A DNA stretch of 8,944 nt from an uncultured Gammaproteobacteria bacterium (GCA_913051905.1 CAJXBY010000100.1:1-8944), one strand, 5' to 3'; positions 1-6,702 are shown, counted from the first letter of the stretch. The notes: generated by a model from the sequence alone, not told the origin. Program-made: numbers and translations.

Positions 1-1019
1 GGATCGCCCAGGCCATCATCGGATCCATCGACGAACGGGGTTATCTCAGAGCGAGCAACGAAGAGCTTCGGCAGATCCTGGCGCCCGCGTTCATCCCGGA
101 ACAGGAAGAGATCGAAGCCATGGTCCAGCTGGTACAGAGCCTCTCCCTGAGGGGAATAGCGGCACGCGATTTGGGTGAGTGCCTTCGCATCCAACTCGAG
201 GTGCTGGATCCGGAGACACCCGGCCGGGAGGTCGCAATTATGCTGGCCGATCGGCATCTGGACCTTCTTGCCCGCCGCGAATTCGACAAGCTGATTCAGA
301 TACTGGGTGTCAGCAGGAGAGAACTCAGCCAGGCGAGAGACCTGATTCAGAATCTCGATTATGCGCCGGGCAGGCACCTGGCGGTAGACCGTCCGGACTA
401 TGTAACACCGGACGTGATTGTCTACCGGGTTACCGATGGCTGGTCTGTGCGGCTTGCCGCGGAACCCCGTCATCACCTTCGGCTGAACCATGACTACCAT
501 GAATACCTGACTGTCGCAGACACTGGTACCCGAAAATACTTGAAAGAGAAACTGCAGGAAGCACGAGGGTTCATCCTCAGCGTGCACCGGCGCCGTGACA
601 CAATCCTGCGTGTTGCCGAGCAGATTGTCATCCACCAGTCAGGCTTCATGGAAGCCGGCGCCAGTGAACTTATACCGCTCACTCAGCGTGAAATCGCGCG
701 GGTTCTAGGACTGCACGAGTCCACCGTCTCCAGGGCCAGTGACAACAAATTCATGCAGACACCGCAGGGTCTGTTTGAATTCAAATACTTTTTCACCGGC
801 AGTGTCGGGAGACGACCCGATAGTAGTCATTCGGCCCACGCCATCCAGGCAAAAATAAGGAAAGTGATAGAATCTGAGTCTCCTCTCAAGCCGATCAGCG
901 ACAACGCCATCACGCAGCAACTCACTGCGCAAGGAGTCGATGTTGCCCGCCGGACCGTGGCAAAGTACCGCAAGCACATGAACATACCCCCAGCGAATCA
1001 GAGAAAATCCGTATTGTGA
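1..1019 (+). CDS. rpoN: RNA polymerase sigma-54 factor RpoN (C-terminal part, 5' end outside window)
   Basis: Sigma-54 binds core RNA polymerase and directs it to -24/-12 promoters that need an AAA+ enhancer-binding activator. The reading frame is already open at base 3, so the start and the N-terminal activator region lie upstream; about 338 residues are visible. The first part is the core-binding domain (AARDLGECL near 165-190). The helix-turn-helix is at about 690-740 and keeps HESTVSR (714-734), whose E and R are the residues known to matter for -12 recognition. It is followed by the FEFKYFF segment. The RpoN box ARRTVAKYR at 945-971 is intact, as is the terminal IPPANQRK. Some usually conserved positions differ: TPQG (759-770) where TPRG is usual, and SLRGIAARDL where DPxGVxARDL is usual. 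It is followed at once by hpf, the standard order in Proteobacteria. The identification is secure. Confidence 0.97.
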   Translation, partial: IAQAIIGSIDERGYLRASNEELRQILAPAFIPEQEEIEAMVQLVQSLSLRGIAARDLGECLRIQLEVLDPETPGREVAIMLADRHLDLLARREFDKLIQILGVSRRELSQARDLIQNLDYAPGRHLAVDRPDYVTPDVIVYRVTDGWSVRLAAEPRHHLRLNHDYHEYLTVADTGTRKYLKEKLQEARGFILSVHRRRDTILRVAEQIVIHQSGFMEAGASELIPLTQREIARVLGLHESTVSRASDNKFMQTPQGLFEFKYFFTGSVGRRPDSSHSAHAIQAKIRKVIESESPLKPISDNAITQQLTAQGVDVARRTVAKYRKHMNIPPANQRKSVL

Positions 1020-1042
1020 CCCCGATTTCACCAGACACCAGC

Positions 1043-1369
1043 ATGCAGATTTGGGTTAACGGAAAACACGTCATCCTGACGCAGGCTACACATCAGCATG
1101 TTGCTGAGAAGTTAAATCGTCTGGGCCGTTATCTAGATCGATCGGCCAGCGCCGATGTCGTTTTGCAACGCGAAAAAGCCCGCTGCCTGGCTGAAGGGAC
1201 CATCACAGCCAAGGGCACGAGACTGCACGCATCCGCAGAAACCAGCGAGATGCACCGCGCCATCGATTCAATGACTGTCAGGATTGAGCGTCAGATCCTG
1301 AAGCACAAGAACAAGACCTCCAGTCATCACCGCGATAAAGACACTCTGAAGACCCACGAAGAGAATTGA
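1043..1369 (+). CDS. hpf: Ribosome hibernation promoting factor, short form (HPF/YhbH)
   Basis: HPF binds the 30S decoding region in stationary phase and promotes inactive 100S ribosome dimers. From ATG 1043 the protein has 108 residues and begins MQIWVNGKHVILT, like the family's usual MQI(N/T)xxGxHVxxT start. This makes it a short-type HPF (E. coli 95 residues) with a longer, charged, histidine- and lysine-rich tail (KHKNKTSSHHRDKD). A GTG at 1016 overlapping the rpoN stop (GTGA) would add nine residues. I prefer 1043 because of the family N-terminus, although neither site has a strong Shine-Dalgarno sequence. The first beta-alpha unit and the basic segment around residues 40-90 fit the family. 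It lies between rpoN and ptsN as in other Proteobacteria, and its stop overlaps the proposed ptsN start. Confidence 0.9.
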   Translation: MQIWVNGKHVILTQATHQHVAEKLNRLGRYLDRSASADVVLQREKARCLAEGTITAKGTRLHASAETSEMHRAIDSMTVRIERQILKHKNKTSSHHRDKDTLKTHEEN

Positions 1370-1854
1370 ACGTCGTGTCTTCGGTCCGAAATAATTCTTC
1401 CCCTGGAATACGTGCACTCAGCGGCTTTCTGAGTGCTGACAGAATACAGTTAAACGTTGCCGCTTCCAGCAAGAAACGCATGCTGGAGGTGCTTTCCGTG
1501 CTGTTGTCCCGACACCAGGCACCGCTGGATCGACATACGGTTTTCCAGGTTCTCAATGAACGCGAACGCCTTGGCAGTACGGGCATCGGTAACGGTATTG
1601 CCTTACCCCACGGCCGGCTCAATGGCATCAGTGAACCTCAAGCTGCGGTACTGCGCTTGCGTCAGGGTCTGGATTTTGACGCGGTTGACGACCAACCCGT
1701 CACACTGGTGATCGGCCTGGTCGTTCCGGCCGATGCCACAGAACAGCATCTCAAGATCCTCGCCAGCCTGGCCCAGACATTCTCTGAAGAAGAGCACAGA
1801 AGCCGAATCCTCGAGGCACAAGACATCGACTCGCTGCTCAGCCTGCTGGCCTGA
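1366..1854 (+). CDS. ptsN: PTS IIA-like nitrogen-regulatory protein PtsN (EIIA-Ntr)
   Basis: EIIA-Ntr is the terminal phosphate acceptor of the nitrogen-type PTS. It is cytosolic and acts by protein contacts rather than by sugar transport; in E. coli these include potassium transport and KdpD. The 162-residue product has the PTS EIIA type-2 fold signature: GSTGIGNGIALPHGR around residues 70-84, with the phospho-accepting His at residue 82, followed by FDAVDDQPVTLVIGLVVPAD at about 104-123. No ATG is available before residue 39. The start is therefore either TTG 1366, which overlaps the hpf stop, or GTG 1375, three codons on. A purine stretch GAAGAG at 1358-1363 could serve either. Length matches E. 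coli PtsN (163). The next gene is rapZ after 66 bases, and no hprK lies between them, unlike in Xanthomonas-type clusters. Confidence 0.95.
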   Translation: MNVVSSVRNNSSPGIRALSGFLSADRIQLNVAASSKKRMLEVLSVLLSRHQAPLDRHTVFQVLNERERLGSTGIGNGIALPHGRLNGISEPQAAVLRLRQGLDFDAVDDQPVTLVIGLVVPADATEQHLKILASLAQTFSEEEHRSRILEAQDIDSLLSLLA

Positions 1855-1866
1855 TTCAATACCACA

Positions 1867-1881
1867 GACCGGCTGTCGGTC
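1867..1881 (+). other. Small hairpin in the ptsN-rapZ gap
   Basis: A perfect five-base inverted repeat, GACCG (1867-1871) and CGGTC (1877-1881), with the loop GCTGT, lies 12 bases after the ptsN stop. No T-run follows, so it is not a standard intrinsic terminator. It may be an mRNA processing or stability site separating two translationally coupled halves of the operon, or it may be chance. The 66-base gap otherwise holds no promoter that I can recognise. Confidence 0.3.
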
Positions 1882-1920
1882 GCTGAATGTGTCCGGGAAG
1901 GCCTACAGACTGCCAACACA

Positions 1921-2832
1921 GTGGAACCGCAAACTGCCAAAGACAGCGCCGATACTGACCTGATCATCGTCAGCGGCATGTCGGGCTCGGGCAAAAGCAT
2001 TGTTCTGCACGCGCTCGAGGACCTGGGTTACTACTGTGTTGACAGCCTGCCAGTTGTCCTTGTGCCACAACTGGTTGGTCTTCTGCGCGAGTCCCAGAAT
2101 TCGTTATACAACCTGGTCGCCGTCAGTATTGATTCCCGAAACCGGCAGTTTCTGGAAAAAGTACCGGCCACCCTGAAGACCCTGCGGGACTCGGAGCTCG
2201 AAGCAAGAATCCTTTTTCTGCAGACCGAAGATGAGACATTGATCCGCCGCTATAGCGAGACCCGACGCGACCATCCCCTGAGTGACATCACCGCCTCTCT
2301 GGCTGACGGCATCATCAGAGAACGCCGGCTGCTGGCTCCCCTGGAACAGGAGGCCGATCGAAAAGTTGACACCACGACAACCGACCCGACGGAGCTCCGG
2401 TCGATCACCCGGGATTTCGCCGTGGCCCGGGAAGAAACCAGAATCATTCTTGTTCTGCAGTCCTTCGGATTCAAGCATGGCCCACCGATGGATGCAGACT
2501 ATCTGTTCGATATCCGCTGCCTTCCCAATCCGTACTGGGAAAACGACCTGCGCGACCTCTCAGGCCTGGATGAACCAGTGGTCCGCTTTTTTCGCGGCAA
2601 CCGCCTGGTCAGCCAGATGGTCGATCAGATTGGTGCATTTCTCGAGTTCTGGCTGCCACACTTTGAGCTAGAGAACCGCAGTCACCTGATGGTAGCTCTG
2701 GGATGCACGGGCGGTCAGCACCGATCGGTTTTCATTACCGAGGCACTGGCTTCGCGTTTTAGGTCACAGGACCTGCTCGTCCGAATCGATCATCGAGATC
2801 TTTACCCCTTATCCGCGAAGGTCTCAGCGTGA
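1921..2832 (+). CDS. rapZ: RNase adapter protein RapZ (YvcJ/YhbJ-type P-loop nucleotide-binding protein)
   Basis: In E. coli RapZ delivers the small RNA GlmZ to RNase E and so controls glucosamine-6-phosphate synthase; relatives bind and hydrolyse nucleotides. The 303-residue product has the Walker A motif GMSGSGKS at residues 19-26, the family segment YYCVDSLPVVL at 37-47, RRYSETRR at 109-116, SFGFKHGPPMDADYLFD at 181-197, LPNPYW at 201-206, and the C-terminal GCTGGQHRSV at 261-270. The start is GTG 1921. The frame has no ATG upstream of the P-loop, and no clear Shine-Dalgarno precedes the GTG; the N-terminus is about ten residues longer than in E. coli. The C-terminus (HRDLYPLSAKVSA) lacks the lysine/arginine cluster that E. 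coli RapZ uses to bind GlmY and GlmZ, so the sRNA role may not apply. Its stop overlaps the HPr start (GTGA), indicating coupled translation. Confidence 0.96.
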   Translation: MEPQTAKDSADTDLIIVSGMSGSGKSIVLHALEDLGYYCVDSLPVVLVPQLVGLLRESQNSLYNLVAVSIDSRNRQFLEKVPATLKTLRDSELEARILFLQTEDETLIRRYSETRRDHPLSDITASLADGIIRERRLLAPLEQEADRKVDTTTTDPTELRSITRDFAVAREETRIILVLQSFGFKHGPPMDADYLFDIRCLPNPYWENDLRDLSGLDEPVVRFFRGNRLVSQMVDQIGAFLEFWLPHFELENRSHLMVALGCTGGQHRSVFITEALASRFRSQDLLVRIDHRDLYPLSAKVSA

Positions 2833-3101
2833 AGATAGAACGGGACATCGAAGTCATCAACCGGCTCGGCCTGCACGCCCGGGCTTGTGCCAACCTCGTT
2901 AAGGCAGCTGGCGAATTCAGTAGTACCATTGCCCTCAAACACGATGGACGGTCGGCAGATGCCAAGAGCATCATGGGACTGATGATGCTGGCTGCAACAC
3001 AGGGTACCCACCTCACTCTGATGGTAGAGGGCGAGGACTCCGAACAGGCCGTAATCCGTATCATGCAGCTCTTTTCCAATCGTTTCGGGGAGGAAGAATA
3101 G
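2829..3101 (+). CDS. Phosphocarrier protein HPr/NPr
   Basis: HPr takes phosphate from enzyme I on a histidine and passes it to EIIA proteins. The 90-residue product has the active-site segment NRLGLHARA with His16 as the phosphorylation site. It also has the regulatory-serine segment AKSIMGLMML, with Ser48 in the place of Ser46 of Bacillus HPr. The length is normal (85-90). The start is GTG 2829 inside the rapZ stop (GTGA); the next methionine is residue 50, so no other start would keep His16. A good purine stretch, GGGGAGGAAG, near its 3' end serves the next gene. The kinase that phosphorylates this serine in other Proteobacteria, HprK, is not encoded in this cluster. Given ptsN upstream, it most likely acts as the nitrogen-PTS carrier (ptsO/npr type); the family would also fit the symbol ptsH. 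Confidence 0.95.
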   Translation: MKIERDIEVINRLGLHARACANLVKAAGEFSSTIALKHDGRSADAKSIMGLMMLAATQGTHLTLMVEGEDSEQAVIRIMQLFSNRFGEEE

Positions 3102-3103
3102 TG
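3084..3103 (+). promoter_or_regulatory. Strong ribosome binding site for enzyme I inside the HPr gene
   Basis: GGGGAGGA ends six bases before the GTG start at 3101, whose G is also the last base of the HPr stop TAG. This fixes the start of enzyme I at a GTG rather than at a later methionine, and suggests that the two partners are made in a coupled way. Confidence 0.75.
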
Positions 3104-4849
3104 TTATCCCTGAGCGGTATCGGTATCGGGCGGGGTATCGCTATCGGCCGCGCAATGGTGCTCGATCACTCACACCGCCAGATACCCGAATTCACACTTG
3201 CCCAAGACCGCGTAGAGGATGAAGTCAGGCGCTTCAGAGACGCGGTCGCCAGGGCACGGACGGGACTTCTGCGGATCCTGGACTCCATTCCAGCGGATTC
3301 CCCGCCGGAGACGCGCGCCTTTGTAGACGTCCATCTGCAGATGCTTGATGACCCGGTGATCGCCGAACAGCCGGCCGAGTCTATCCGGCGTGAACGGAAG
3401 AACGCCGAATGGTCACTCAGAATCCACGCCGCAACTCTGATAGCGTTTTTTGATGGTATTGAAGACCCTTACCTTCGAAGCAAGAAAACCGACGTCTACC
3501 AGGTCGTTGACCGCATCGTGGCGGAACTGATGGGACATACCGTAACCCATCCGGATCAACTAGATGACGATCTGGACAGTTACGTGATCGTTACTCACGA
3601 CATCACGCCAGCCGATGCGGTCGCCCTGCACCAGCGTGGCATGACTGCATTCCTGACGAGTCTGGGGGGGCCTATTTCCCACACGGCTATCCTGGCGCGC
3701 AGCCTGCATATTCCTGCTGTCGTCGGACTACACGATGAAGTCCGCTATATCCGCGACGGCGATCTTTTGATTGTCGACGCTGCGAACAGCTGCATCATTG
3801 TGGCACCGGATGAAACAGCGGTGGCGGAGTTCCGCGAGCTCCAGCGGGCCCGCAAGAGAGAAATTGCCAAGCTCACACTGCTTCAGCATCGCCAGGCCAT
3901 CACCCGGGACGGTATCGAGGTCGCCCTGCTAGCGAACATCGAGCTGCCGGAAGACCTAGATTCACTCGCAAAAGCCGGCGCAGAAGGTGTTGGTCTTTAC
4001 CGCACTGAATTCCTGTTCATGAACCGGCCACATCCCCCTGGAGAAGATGAACAATTCGCGACCTATTGCCAGGTACTGAACACAGTCAGCGGACCGGTTA
4101 CCATCAGGACGTTGGATCTCGGGGCCGATAAACAGGTTGATGGCGGTCGGACCGACGGCGAGAGAACCATAAATCCAGCGCTTGGGCTGCGCGCGATCCG
4201 TCTGTGTCTGAACGAACCTACCCTCTTCAAGCCCCAACTTCGGGCGATCTTTCGCGCTGCGACTCGAGGAAATGCCAGGATAATGATTCCAATGCTCTCC
4301 AACCTTTCCGAGTTGGAACAAGCACTGGAGCTCGTGCGGGAAACCCACCGGGAACTTGCCAGGGAAGGTGTCGAATTCAATCCGGACGTCCCGATCGGCG
4401 GGATGATCGAGGTGCCGGCTGCAGCGATAGCGGCGGACCTGTTCGCGCGAAAACTGCAGTTTCTCTCTATCGGGACCAACGATCTGATCCAGTACACCCT
4501 TGCGATCGACCGGATTGACGATGAAGTCAACTACCTCTATGACCCTCTGCATCCCGCCGTTTTGAGGCTAATCTACCGGGTCATAGAAGCCGGCCGGAAC
4601 ACGGGCATCCCCGTATCGATGTGTGGCGAGATGGCCGGTGATCCCGAACTCACTCGGCTACTGCTGGGCCTGGGGCTGCGGGAATTCAGCATGGAAACCT
4701 CCAGTCTGTTGCAGATCAAGCAACAAGTCCTGAACACCACGGTGGTGGATATCGAAAAAGCGGCCAAAGACACTTTAGGATGCCTGGAACAGGATCGTTT
4801 ACGCACCATGGTTGAGCAACTCAACATTGATCGGGCGCCCGTACCGTGA
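3101..4849 (+). CDS. ptsI: Phosphoenolpyruvate-protein phosphotransferase (PTS enzyme I)
   Basis: Enzyme I autophosphorylates from PEP and passes the phosphate to His16 of HPr. The product has 582 residues, close to E. coli EI (575). The N-terminal HPr-binding and phosphohistidine domain covers about 1-230, with active-site His194 in GGPISHTAILARSL. The C-terminal PEP-binding TIM barrel covers about 260-550. PEP-binding arginines are R301 (GLYRTEFLF) and R336 (IRTLDLGADK). The motifs IGTNDLIQYTLAIDR and SMCGEMAGD, with catalytic Cys508, are all present, so the enzyme should be active. It begins directly with the EI domain and has no N-terminal GAF domain, so it is ordinary EI, not EI-Ntr (PtsP), although its neighbour is ptsN. 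The start is GTG 3101, with a strong Shine-Dalgarno. The stop overlaps the next gene (GTGA). No EIIB or EIIC transporter gene lies nearby, which suggests a regulatory role. Confidence 0.97.
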   Translation: MLSLSGIGIGRGIAIGRAMVLDHSHRQIPEFTLAQDRVEDEVRRFRDAVARARTGLLRILDSIPADSPPETRAFVDVHLQMLDDPVIAEQPAESIRRERKNAEWSLRIHAATLIAFFDGIEDPYLRSKKTDVYQVVDRIVAELMGHTVTHPDQLDDDLDSYVIVTHDITPADAVALHQRGMTAFLTSLGGPISHTAILARSLHIPAVVGLHDEVRYIRDGDLLIVDAANSCIIVAPDETAVAEFRELQRARKREIAKLTLLQHRQAITRDGIEVALLANIELPEDLDSLAKAGAEGVGLYRTEFLFMNRPHPPGEDEQFATYCQVLNTVSGPVTIRTLDLGADKQVDGGRTDGERTINPALGLRAIRLCLNEPTLFKPQLRAIFRAATRGNARIMIPMLSNLSELEQALELVRETHRELAREGVEFNPDVPIGGMIEVPAAAIAADLFARKLQFLSIGTNDLIQYTLAIDRIDDEVNYLYDPLHPAVLRLIYRVIEAGRNTGIPVSMCGEMAGDPELTRLLLGLGLREFSMETSSLLQIKQQVLNTTVVDIEKAAKDTLGCLEQDRLRTMVEQLNIDRAPVP

Positions 4850-5154
4850 GCAGCTGCGCCGGGAACGAGCCTTTTGCGCTTCAGGTGCTGGGAAACAGCA
4901 TGGCGCCGGAATTCCCGGAGGGTTGCGTGGTCATCTCCGAACCGGTCGGGGACCTGCGGAGCGGCAGTTTCGTTATTGCTGAACACAAGGGAGAGGTCAT
5001 ACTGAGACAACTCCACAGGACCAATGGCCGCTGGGTTCTCAAAGCTCTGGACACCTCGCTGCCGGCATTCGAGATTGACGGGCCGGAGAAAATCAAGGGT
5101 GTTGTCATTCAGCGTGCGGGACCCAAACGCCGGGACCGGAAGTCATATCTCTAG
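4846..5154 (+). CDS. Small S24/LexA-like domain protein, probable catalytic Lys replaced by Arg
   Basis: The 102-residue product resembles the C-terminal beta-rich domain of LexA, UmuD and phage repressors (peptidase S24) or signal peptidase folds, without any DNA-binding domain, signal peptide or membrane segment. The serine motif GNSMAPEF has the nucleophile candidate Ser18 and is followed by the usual hydrophobic GCVVI strand. In the strand that normally carries the general-base lysine (LexA VTVKRL) it reads VILRQL, so Arg54 stands in the lysine position; Lys48 lies nearby. It may therefore not self-cleave, and could act as a binding or sensor domain. The start GTG 4846 overlaps the ptsI stop (GTGA), so it is probably translated with enzyme I and belongs to the PTS operon. 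Its function is unknown. The domain call rests on the short motif and order of strands, and the catalytic inference is tentative. Confidence 0.75.
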   Translation: MSSCAGNEPFALQVLGNSMAPEFPEGCVVISEPVGDLRSGSFVIAEHKGEVILRQLHRTNGRWVLKALDTSLPAFEIDGPEKIKGVVIQRAGPKRRDRKSYL

Positions 5155-5182
5155 AGAACCGCGGCTGACGCTAATTGGAGTT

Positions 5183-5833
5183 CTAGTGCGCGCGCCGAAT
5201 ACCGTGCTCCACGGCCATGACCGCTGCCTCGACCCGTGAGTGCACACCGAGTTTCCGCAGTATCGACTTGACGTGAAGCTTGACGGTCCCGTCGGAGATC
5301 TCGAGATGCCGGGCAATCACCTTGTTGCTTTGCCCCTCGGCAAGGTGGCCCAGAATCTCCCGCTCTCGCGGAGTCAGTTCGGTAAACGGCTGGGCCGTCT
5401 CTTTGTTCTTCGGTCGATCACCGTTTTTGACCAGGTCCGCCAGTATGCCCGTCAGCGCCGGCGCCACAATCGTGTTGCCGGCAACGATGTCGCGCAGCGC
5501 CATTACCAGTTCGTCCGGTTCCATGTCTTTCATCAGGTAACCGCGGGCACCTTTTCGCAGTGCTTCGGCAAGATCCTGCTCTTCGGCACTCGTCGTCAAC
5601 ATCACGACGGGTATACTCGATTTCTCGTCTGTGAGAGTTTTCAGCACGTCCAGCCCGCTGATTTTCGGCATCCGGAGATCCAGCAGTACGACGTCCGGAG
5701 CCGTCTCGCGGACAATCCGAACCGTGTCTTCTCCACTTCCGAGGGACGCCACGATCTCGATCCCCCGCCGCTCCAACAGGCCTTCGAGTCCGGCCCTGAA
5801 CAGGGCGTGGTCGTCAATCAGCAGCGCCTTCAT
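5183..5833 (-). CDS. NarL/FixJ-family response regulator
   Basis: This is the DNA-binding response regulator partner of the kinase encoded just upstream on the same strand. The 216 residues form two domains. The receiver (about 1-120) has acidic residues Asp7 and Asp8, the phospho-acceptor Asp52 in LLDLRMP, Thr80 in VVMLT and Lys102 in YLMKDM. The LuxR/GerE-type helix-turn-helix (about 150-212) reads LTPREREILGHLAEG, then SNKVIARHLEISDGTVKLHV. All catalytic residues are present. Length and architecture match NarL and UhpA (about 210-216). The ATG at 5833 overlaps the kinase stop as ATGA and has a good Shine-Dalgarno (GAGGA seven bases upstream), so translation is coupled. It ends 28 bases from the convergent plus-strand gene. 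Targets are unknown; candidates are its own promoter and the dsr genes upstream. The name narL is not justified without nitrate-sensing evidence. Confidence 0.95.
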   Translation of the reverse strand: MKALLIDDHALFRAGLEGLLERRGIEIVASLGSGEDTVRIVRETAPDVVLLDLRMPKISGLDVLKTLTDEKSSIPVVMLTTSAEEQDLAEALRKGARGYLMKDMEPDELVMALRDIVAGNTIVAPALTGILADLVKNGDRPKNKETAQPFTELTPREREILGHLAEGQSNKVIARHLEISDGTVKLHVKSILRKLGVHSRVEAAVMAVEHGIRRAH

Positions 5834-6702
5834 CTCGTTTCCTCGGCCCGCTGCGGCTCTGCAGACATCTCCGGTGCATCGAATTCGAGGAAAACGGTGG
5901 TTCCTTCCCCTGGTTCACTCTCTACTTTGAGTTCAGCACCGATTGCAGCTGCACGCTCGTGCATGATCGACAGACCAAAATGTTCTGAGTCTTCAAGCTG
6001 AGCCTCGGTTGGCTCGAAGCCGCTGCCGTCGTCCTCTATCACCACCCGGCACCTGCCGACCGGCCCGTAAGTCAGCAGCACACGGGCCATACTGGCCTCG
6101 CTGTGTTTTCCCACATTGCGCAGCGACTCTTGGATAATGCGCAGAACCTGTGATTCGGTTTCCGCATCAAAGCGGCTGTCGCGCCACTGATTCTGCAGAA
6201 CGATCTGCATCCCGAGCTGGTATTTCAATCTCGAGACGGTCTTTTCAATTGCTGGAACGAGGCCCTGGCGATCAAGCGGCGATCGAAAGTGTGCGATAAG
6301 GTCCCGCACTTCAGTGTTGGCATCGTCCAGGGTCGCCTGAATTCTCTCCATTTCCTGCCAGAGTGCGGCTTCGTTGTCCTGCCGCAGGGTGTCATCAAGG
6401 ACGCGAACCTGTATCTTGAGACTGGCAAGCGTCTGGGCGAGTGAATCGTGAAGTTCGTTTGCCAGTCGTGTCCGCTCCTCAAAGCGCAATACCCGACTTG
6501 ACTCATGCTCGAGTCTGCTCTGCTGTGCCTGGATCTGTGCTTCCTGGTCTTCAGCCAGCGACTCCAGCCACTCGGCGAGCCGGTTGATATCGTCGGTCAG
6601 GCTGTCGGATGCTGTGTCGGATTCATGTTGCAGGCGCGCGGAAAAATTGCCCTGACGGATCTCTGAAGCCCATTCCTGGATGTTTTGAAGCGACTCTTTC
6701 AT
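5830..6702 (-). CDS. NarX-type sensor histidine kinase without visible membrane segments
   Basis: The kinase autophosphorylates on His and passes phosphate to the adjacent regulator. From ATG 6702 it has 290 residues. About 1-52 looks like a HAMP segment of the NarX group (QEWASEIRQGNFSARL, then DINRLAEWLESLAED), and 52-75 is a glutamine- and glutamate-rich coiled coil. The HisKA_3 dimerisation helix has His85 in LANELHDSLAQ. The HATPase domain (about 180-280) has Asn196 in ESLRNVGKHS, DDGSGF at 224-229, FGLS at 243-246 and GEGTT at 265-269. The frame stays open to a possible start at 6879. That extension looks non-coding, contains the likely promoter, and has no family resemblance, while ATG 6702 has AGGTG eight bases upstream. 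No transmembrane helix and no GAF or NIT sensor domain is visible, so it is probably cytosolic with an unknown signal. Confidence 0.9.
   Translation of the reverse strand: MKESLQNIQEWASEIRQGNFSARLQHESDTASDSLTDDINRLAEWLESLAEDQEAQIQAQQSRLEHESSRVLRFEERTRLANELHDSLAQTLASLKIQVRVLDDTLRQDNEAALWQEMERIQATLDDANTEVRDLIAHFRSPLDRQGLVPAIEKTVSRLKYQLGMQIVLQNQWRDSRFDAETESQVLRIIQESLRNVGKHSEASMARVLLTYGPVGRCRVVIEDDGSGFEPTEAQLEDSEHFGLSIMHERAAAIGAELKVESEPGEGTTVFLEFDAPEMSAEPQRAEETR

Noticed and set aside
3962..4552. Open frame on the minus strand (196 codons) inside ptsI
   Set aside because: The plus strand carries conserved enzyme I motifs across the whole stretch; the opposite frame is a by-product of codon bias.
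5155..5184. AGAAC/GTTCT inverted repeat as a bidirectional terminator
   Set aside because: The stem is only five bases, AT-rich, with a 20-base loop and no T-run on either strand.
5240..6001. Long open frame on the plus strand (253 codons) opposite the response regulator and the kinase end
   Set aside because: It is the complement of two well-supported genes with intact catalytic motifs; its translation has no recognisable domain and no credible start context.
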